From NCBI GenBank assembly GCA_017849615.1, contig JAFIGS010000005.1:1-64000 (forward strand): a stretch of 64,000 bases of DNA, given 5' to 3'. Position numbers and translations under genes: made by a program. The notes below the pieces were generated by a model that was given only the letters and a program-made list of their open reading frames with translations, searched no databases and was not told the DNA's origin. Positions 59,104-64,000 of the stretch are shown piece by piece (position 1 is the first letter of the stretch; every line of letters starts with the position of its first letter). The stretch comes from Pseudolabrys sp. (GTDB lineage: Bacteria > Pseudomonadota > Alphaproteobacteria > Rhizobiales > Xanthobacteraceae).

Positions 59104-59467
59104 AAGATCGGTTGCCTGTACCGGTCAGTGTCTCGCGTTTGCGTTCCAGTCGAGAGTTTCACGTTTAGCCACGTGTCTGTTGCGTTCGATAGCTGTCTGT
59201 AGCGTAGCCCGCGTCTAGTCATGTCCGGCCGGCGGTCCCCGACGCCTCAAGCCGGCATGACGGGTTCGGTTGGCGCGATAAAGTAACAAGGTTCCGGCTG
59301 TCCATGCCGCCTGGGGATCGGGCGGGAGGACGGGCCGGCGCCGGGTCCCGAGCCCTGTGTAAAATCGGCAGAACCGGCTGCGATGCGCCGGTGAGGGTGG
59401 ACGAGGCGGCCGCGCGTCCCCACTGTGATGGCCTCAAGGATTCGCTTTCAGCCGCCGAACGCACATC
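59104..59467. other. Intergenic region upstream of dnaE
   Basis: These 364 bases contain no gene I can support. They must hold the dnaE promoter and perhaps the end of the small-peptide transcript. No clear terminator with a T run was seen. Confidence 0.4.
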
Positions 59468-62400
59468 ATGGCCGACCTCGCCACCTCTTTGGATTTCGTG
59501 CATCTGCACGTCCATTCCGCCTATTCGCTGCTCGAGGGCGCGCTGCCGATCGGCAAGCTCGCGGATCTGGCCAAGGCGGACAAGCAGGCGGCGCTGGCGC
59601 TCACCGACACCGACAACATGTTCGGGGTGCTCGAATTCTCCGAGAAGATGGCCGGTGCGGGCATTCAACCGATCGTCGGCGTCACCCTCGCGGTGGATTT
59701 CGGCGATACCGAAAATGGCCCGCGCGCCGCGCTCGCCGCCAGCGATCGTCAGCGCCTCGTGCTGCTGGCCGCCAGCGAGGAGGGCTACCGCAGCCTGATG
59801 CGGCTCAATTCGCGCGCCTTCATGGAATCGCCGCCGAACGAGCCGCCACGCGCGAAAATCGAATGGCTCGAGGAGGAGCGTGACGGCATCGCCAAGGGCC
59901 TGCGGGAGGGCATTATCGCCCTGAGCGGCGGCCCGTCGGGGCCGCTCGACCGCGCCATCGCCGCCGGGCAAAGCCAGGTCGCCGCCGCGCGGCTCGACCG
60001 GCTCGCCGCTCTGTTCGGCGACCGCCTCTATATCGAGATCCAGCGCCACGGCACCGCCGTCGAGCGCGGCGTCGAGAAGGTGCTGATCGAGTTCGCCTAT
60101 GAGCGGGGCCTTCCGCTGGTCGCGACCAACGAGCCGTTCTTCGCCTCCAGCGCCGATTATGAGTCGCACGACGCCCTGATCTGCATCGCCGAAGGGCGCT
60201 ACGTCGCCGACGGCGAGCGGCGCCAGCTCACGCCGGAGCATCGCTACAAGACCCGCGCCGAAATGGTGGCGCAGTTTGCCGACCTGCCCGAGGCGATCGC
60301 TTCGACGGTGGAGATCGCGCAGCGCTGCGCCTTCCGGCCGAAGACCCGCAAGCCGATCCTGCCGCGCTTCGCCATGGGCTCCGACGAGGCGACCGAACTG
60401 CGCCAGCAGGCCGAGGCCGGCCTGACCCGGCGCATCGAGACCGCCGGCATTGCCGAAGGCTTCACCGAAAAGGACTACCGGGACCGGCTCGACTTCGAGC
60501 TCAACGTCATCGAGAAGATGAAGTATCCCGGCTACTTCCTTATCGTGTCTGACTTTATCAAGTGGGCGAAGGATCACGGCATTCCGGTCGGCCCGGGCCG
60601 CGGCTCCGGCGCCGGCTCGCTGGTCGCCTATTCGCTGACCATCACCGACCTCGATCCCTTGCGCTTCGGCCTGCTGTTCGAACGCTTCCTCAATCCGGAA
60701 CGCGTGTCGATGCCCGACTTCGACATCGACTTCTGCCAGGACCGCCGCGAGGAAGTGATCCGCTACGTGCAGGAGCGCTACGGCCGCGACCAGGTGGCGC
60801 AGATCATCACCTTCGGCACCTTGCAGGCGCGCGGCGTGCTGCGCGACGTCGGCCGCGTCCTGCAGATGCCCTATGGCCATGTCGACCGGCTGTGCAAGCT
60901 GGTGCCGCAAAATCCGGCCGCGCCGATCAGCCTCGCCAAGGCGATCGAGGATGAGCCCAAGCTGCAGTCCGAGGCCGAGAGCGACCCCACCGTGGCGCGC
61001 GCCTTCGCCATCGCCAAGAAGCTCGAGGGCCTGACCCGACACGCCTCGACCCATGCCGCCGGCATTGTCATCGGCGACCGGCCGCTCAACGAGCTGGTGC
61101 CGCTCTATCGCGATCCCAAGTCCGACATGCCGGTCACCCAGTTCAACATGAAGTGGGTGGAGCAGGCCGGGCTGGTGAAGTTCGACTTCCTCGGCCTCAA
61201 GACGCTGACCACGCTCAAGACCGCGGTCGAGCTTCTGAAGCTGCGCGGCGTCGAGGTCGATCTCGGCGCCATCCCGCTCGACGACCGGAAGACCTACGAA
61301 CTTCTGGCCCGCGCCGAAGCGGTCGGCGTGTTCCAGTTGGAAAGTCAGGGCATGCGCCGGGCGCTGCTCGACATGAAGCCCGACCGTTTCGAGGACATCA
61401 TCGCGCTGGTCGCGCTCTACCGGCCGGGCCCGATGGCGAATATCCCGACCTATTGCGCGCGCAAGCACGGCGACGAGGTCCCCGAATACATTCACCCCAA
61501 GCTGGAGCCGGTGCTGAAGGAGACCTTCGGCGTCATCGTCTATCAGGAGCAGGTGATGCAGGCCGCCCAGCTATTGGCCGGCTACTCGCTCGGCGACGCC
61601 GACCTTCTGCGCCGCGCCATGGGCAAGAAGATCCGCTCTGAGATGCAGAAGCAGGGCTCGATCTTCGTCGAGGGCTGCGCCAGGAACGATATTCCGAAAG
61701 CGCAGGCCGAGGCGATCTTCGAACTGCTCGAGCGCTTCGCCGATTACGGCTTCAACAAATCGCACGCCGCCGCCTACGCGCTGGTCGCCTACCAGACCGC
61801 CTATATGAAGGCGAACTACCCGGTCGAATTCCTCGCCGCGTCGATGACGCTCGACATGGGCAACACCGACAAGCTGTCGGAGTTCCGCGCCGAGGCCGAG
61901 CGCCTCGGCATCAAGGTCGAGCCGCCATCGGTGAACCGTTCCGGCGTCGAATTCGGCGTCGAAGGCAACACCATCATCTACGCGCTCGCCGCGCTCAAGG
62001 GCGTCGGCCGGCAGGCCGTGGAGTCCATCGTCGAGGCGCGGGGCAACAAGCCTTTCGCCGATCTCGCCGACTTCGCCGCGCGCATCAATCCGCGCGCGGT
62101 CAACAAGCGCGTGCTGGAAAGCCTGGCGCAAGCCGGTTCGTTCGACGAGTTCGACAAGCACCGCGCCCGGGTATTCGGCGGTCTCGACAAGGTCATGGGC
62201 GTCGCGCAGCGGAAATACGAGACCACGGCGACAGGTGCGCTCGAATTCTCCTTCGGTGATGTCGGCAAGGCAGAGCCGATCGCCCTGCCGAATGTCGAGC
62301 CGTGGCTGCCGGCCGAGCGCCTCAAGCGCGAATACGAGGCCGTCGGCTTCTTCCTGTCGGGCCATCCGCTCGACGATTACGCCGCCGTGCTCAAGAAGAT

Positions 62401-62941
62401 GCGGGTGCAGAGCTGGGCCGAGTTCTCCCGCGCCGTCAAGAACGGCCAGACCGCGGGCAAGGTCGCCGGCACCGTGGTGTCGCGTCAGGAACGCCGCACC
62501 AAGACCGGCAACAAGATGGGCATTTTCGGCCTGTCGGATGCTTCCGGCGCCTATGAGGCCGTGATCTTCTCCGAAGGGCTGGCCGAGTATCGCGACCTGC
62601 TCGAGCCCGGCAAGGCGGTGCTGATGATGCTGTCGGCGGAAGTGCAGGGCGACGACGTGCGCGCCCGCATTCAGACCGCGGAGCCGCTCGATCAGGCCGC
62701 GGCCAATCTGCAGAAGGGGCTTCGCGTTTTCCTGCGCGAAGAAGCGCCGCTTGAAGGCGTGGCCAGGCGGCTGGAACCGGCGCCACCGCGCACGAGCGGC
62801 GCCGGCGAGGTCTCGATGATCCTTCTGCTGGGGCAGGGCCGCGAGGTCGAGGTCAAGCTCGAAGGGCGCTATAAGGTGTCGCCTCAGATCGCCGGCGCCA
62901 TCAAGGCGGTGCCCGGCGTCGTGCAGGTCGAAGCGCTCTGA
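59468..62941 (+). CDS. dnaE: DNA polymerase III subunit alpha
   Basis: DnaE is the replicative polymerase catalytic subunit. The 1157-residue product has the N-terminal PHP domain (FVHLHVHSAYSLLEGALPI, LTDTDNMFG), the palm with PGRGSGAGSLVAYSL and the catalytic pair Asp419 and Asp421 in MPDFDIDFCQDRR, the third palm region KFDFLGLKTL, the helix-hairpin-helix/beta-binding region and the C-terminal OB fold (VAGTVVSRQERRTKTGNKMGIFGLSD). Length is full for the DnaE1 form. The ATG at 59468 starts MADLATSLDFVHLHVHS. It stands next to lolCD, the common alphaproteobacterial order. Confidence 0.97.
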   Translation: MADLATSLDFVHLHVHSAYSLLEGALPIGKLADLAKADKQAALALTDTDNMFGVLEFSEKMAGAGIQPIVGVTLAVDFGDTENGPRAALAASDRQRLVLLAASEEGYRSLMRLNSRAFMESPPNEPPRAKIEWLEEERDGIAKGLREGIIALSGGPSGPLDRAIAAGQSQVAAARLDRLAALFGDRLYIEIQRHGTAVERGVEKVLIEFAYERGLPLVATNEPFFASSADYESHDALICIAEGRYVADGERRQLTPEHRYKTRAEMVAQFADLPEAIASTVEIAQRCAFRPKTRKPILPRFAMGSDEATELRQQAEAGLTRRIETAGIAEGFTEKDYRDRLDFELNVIEKMKYPGYFLIVSDFIKWAKDHGIPVGPGRGSGAGSLVAYSLTITDLDPLRFGLLFERFLNPERVSMPDFDIDFCQDRREEVIRYVQERYGRDQVAQIITFGTLQARGVLRDVGRVLQMPYGHVDRLCKLVPQNPAAPISLAKAIEDEPKLQSEAESDPTVARAFAIAKKLEGLTRHASTHAAGIVIGDRPLNELVPLYRDPKSDMPVTQFNMKWVEQAGLVKFDFLGLKTLTTLKTAVELLKLRGVEVDLGAIPLDDRKTYELLARAEAVGVFQLESQGMRRALLDMKPDRFEDIIALVALYRPGPMANIPTYCARKHGDEVPEYIHPKLEPVLKETFGVIVYQEQVMQAAQLLAGYSLGDADLLRRAMGKKIRSEMQKQGSIFVEGCARNDIPKAQAEAIFELLERFADYGFNKSHAAAYALVAYQTAYMKANYPVEFLAASMTLDMGNTDKLSEFRAEAERLGIKVEPPSVNRSGVEFGVEGNTIIYALAALKGVGRQAVESIVEARGNKPFADLADFAARINPRAVNKRVLESLAQAGSFDEFDKHRARVFGGLDKVMGVAQRKYETTATGALEFSFGDVGKAEPIALPNVEPWLPAERLKREYEAVGFFLSGHPLDDYAAVLKKMRVQSWAEFSRAVKNGQTAGKVAGTVVSRQERRTKTGNKMGIFGLSDASGAYEAVIFSEGLAEYRDLLEPGKAVLMMLSAEVQGDDVRARIQTAEPLDQAAANLQKGLRVFLREEAPLEGVARRLEPAPPRTSGAGEVSMILLLGQGREVEVKLEGRYKVSPQIAGAIKAVPGVVQVEAL

Positions 62942-62977
62942 CGGCCCTCGGCTCGCCGGTCATTCGATGAAGAGGTC

Positions 62978-64000
62978 ATGCCCTTGACGGTAATCACGGC
63001 CTATCTCGACCGTCAGGTCGATCCCGCCACCGATCATGTGCTCGGCTCGGAAAGGGCGCAGATATCGCTGGTCGAATACGGCAGCTACGCCTGTCCTTAT
63101 TGCCGCGCCGCCAATGAGCGCATCATCGAGGTGCGCGAGCAGCTCAGCGACCGCCTTTGCTACATCTTCCGCCACAAGCCGCTCACCAACAACGATCTGG
63201 CGCTGCGCGCCGCCCGGCTGGTCGAGCGCGGCGATCGGGCGAAGTTCTGGGATGCGCACGAGCTGCTGATGACGCGTTCGGGCGAACTGACCGAGGACGA
63301 CCTGCGCGCCGCCGCCGATCTTCTCGGCATTCCCCTCGAAGACGAGAACAGCGAATCCGCGGAGAAGGCGGTCGCGCATGTGCAGCGCGACGTCGACAGC
63401 GCCAAGGAGAGCGGCGTGTTCGTGACGCCGACCTTCTTCATCAACAACCGCCGCTATGACGGGCCGTGGGACGAAAGCTCGTTCCTCGATGCGCTGCTCA
63501 ATCGTCTCGGCCATCGCTTCCGCATCGCGGCGCTGGATTTCGCCGGCTGGGCGCCGTCGGCCGGCATCCTCTTGCTGCTCACCACGGTGCTCGCCGTCGC
63601 GCTCACCAACTCGATGGTGGGCGAGGCCTTCGAGCATTTCTGGCACCTGCCGCTCGGCTTCTCCTTCGGCGCCGTGTCGTTCGACCTGTCGCTGCTGCAC
63701 TGGATCAATGACGGCCTGCTGACCATCTTCTTTCTGGTCGTCGGCCTCGAGATCAAACGCGAATTCACCGTCGGCCATCTGTCGAGCCCGCGGCTCGCGG
63801 CGCTGCCGATCGCCGCCGCCATCGGCGGCATGGTGGTGCCGGCCTTGCTCTATCTCGTCATCATTCCGGACGGGCCGTGGCTGCACGGCTGGGGCACGTC
63901 GATGGCGACCGATACGGCCTTCGCCGTTGCGCTCATCGCCATGATGGGCAGCCGCGTGCCGGTCGAACTGCGCATCTTCCTGACCGCCGCGGCGATCGTC
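62978..64000 (+). CDS. Thioredoxin-fold domain fused to NhaA Na+/H+ antiporter (partial)
   Basis: The first 341 codons of a gene that continues past the window. Residues about 1-185 form a DsbA/thioredoxin-like domain: ERAQISLVEYGSYACPYCRAAN with a CPYC active site, and a FVTPTFFINNRRYDG cis-proline-type loop. From about residue 190 it is a typical NhaA antiporter: SLLHWINDGLLTIFFLVVGLEIKREF and the MATDTAFAVALIAMMGSRVP segment with the ion-binding Asp region. NhaA pumps Na+ out in exchange for protons. The ATG at 62978 follows AGAGG; a nearby ATG at 62967 meets a stop at once. Confidence 0.88.
   Translation, partial: MPLTVITAYLDRQVDPATDHVLGSERAQISLVEYGSYACPYCRAANERIIEVREQLSDRLCYIFRHKPLTNNDLALRAARLVERGDRAKFWDAHELLMTRSGELTEDDLRAAADLLGIPLEDENSESAEKAVAHVQRDVDSAKESGVFVTPTFFINNRRYDGPWDESSFLDALLNRLGHRFRIAALDFAGWAPSAGILLLLTTVLAVALTNSMVGEAFEHFWHLPLGFSFGAVSFDLSLLHWINDGLLTIFFLVVGLEIKREFTVGHLSSPRLAALPIAAAIGGMVVPALLYLVIIPDGPWLHGWGTSMATDTAFAVALIAMMGSRVPVELRIFLTAAAIV

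Noticed and set aside
59221-59286. 21-codon frame (MSGRRSPTPQ...) upstream of dnaE
   Set aside because: It has no ribosome-binding site, and its composition is what random high-GC sequence gives.

Overview
The window is a high-GC alphaproteobacterial chromosome segment. Gene content and order (tig-clpP-clpX-lon, a complete 14-subunit nuo operon followed by birA-rnj-mce, lolCD next to dnaE, glnII beside a DUF2735 gene, Flp-type pilins) point to the Hyphomicrobiales, most likely a Xanthobacteraceae/Nitrobacteraceae-type organism. That placement is inferred from synteny and protein style; no marker gene was compared. No phage, insertion sequence, rRNA or CRISPR array was seen. Three tRNAs are present: Leu-UAG, Val-UAC and Asp-GUC.

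Layout. 0-7.9 kb: a PaaI-type thioesterase, rplM-rpsI, two tandem GGDEF diguanylate cyclases, a small membrane protein, and three RNA or SAM-dependent modification enzymes on the minus strand. 7.9-12.9 kb: a nitrogen block holding glnII, a DUF2735 gene, glutaminase glsA and the glnB-glnA operon; both glnII and glnB have well-spaced sigma-54 (-24/-12) promoters. 13-16.3 kb: the NAD(P)HX repair enzyme, convergent with an unusual PLP enzyme fused to a DUF4118 membrane domain. 16.5-26.1 kb: tRNA-Leu, the proteostasis cluster tig-clpP-clpX-lon, tRNA-Val, a secreted Cys-rich protein behind a FixK/FNR-like box, pepT, hupB and tRNA-Asp. 26.2-29.1 kb: a haloacid-dehalogenase-type hydrolase convergent with a 740-residue membrane protein that joins a UPF0104/flippase-like half to an O-antigen-ligase-like half.

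29.7-44.7 kb: nuoABCDEF-DUF3291-nuoGHIJKLMN, tightly packed with many 1-4 base overlaps, encoding respiratory complex I. A DUF3291 gene sits between nuoF and nuoG, and NuoL carries a His-rich insert. 44.8-48 kb: birA, rnj (RNase J), methylmalonyl-CoA epimerase and a DUF1467 protein. In related genomes this block usually continues to proS, lolCD and dnaE. Here it is interrupted by a minus-strand copper block (DUF2946, YcnI/DUF1775, CopC, CopD) plus an AsnB-like amidotransferase, and after proS by a YciI-ECF42 sigma factor pair. Dispersed palindromic repeats lie at the edges of these insertions. 56-64 kb: lolCD, two Flp pilins, a 32-residue membrane peptide with a strong promoter, dnaE, and the start of a thioredoxin-fold/NhaA fusion that runs off the end.

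Most of the window is core metabolism. The parts I consider most worth following are the PLP enzyme-DUF4118 fusion, the flippase/O-antigen-ligase fusion, the FixK-box Cys-rich secreted protein, the DUF3291 gene inside the complex I operon, and the 32-residue peptide.
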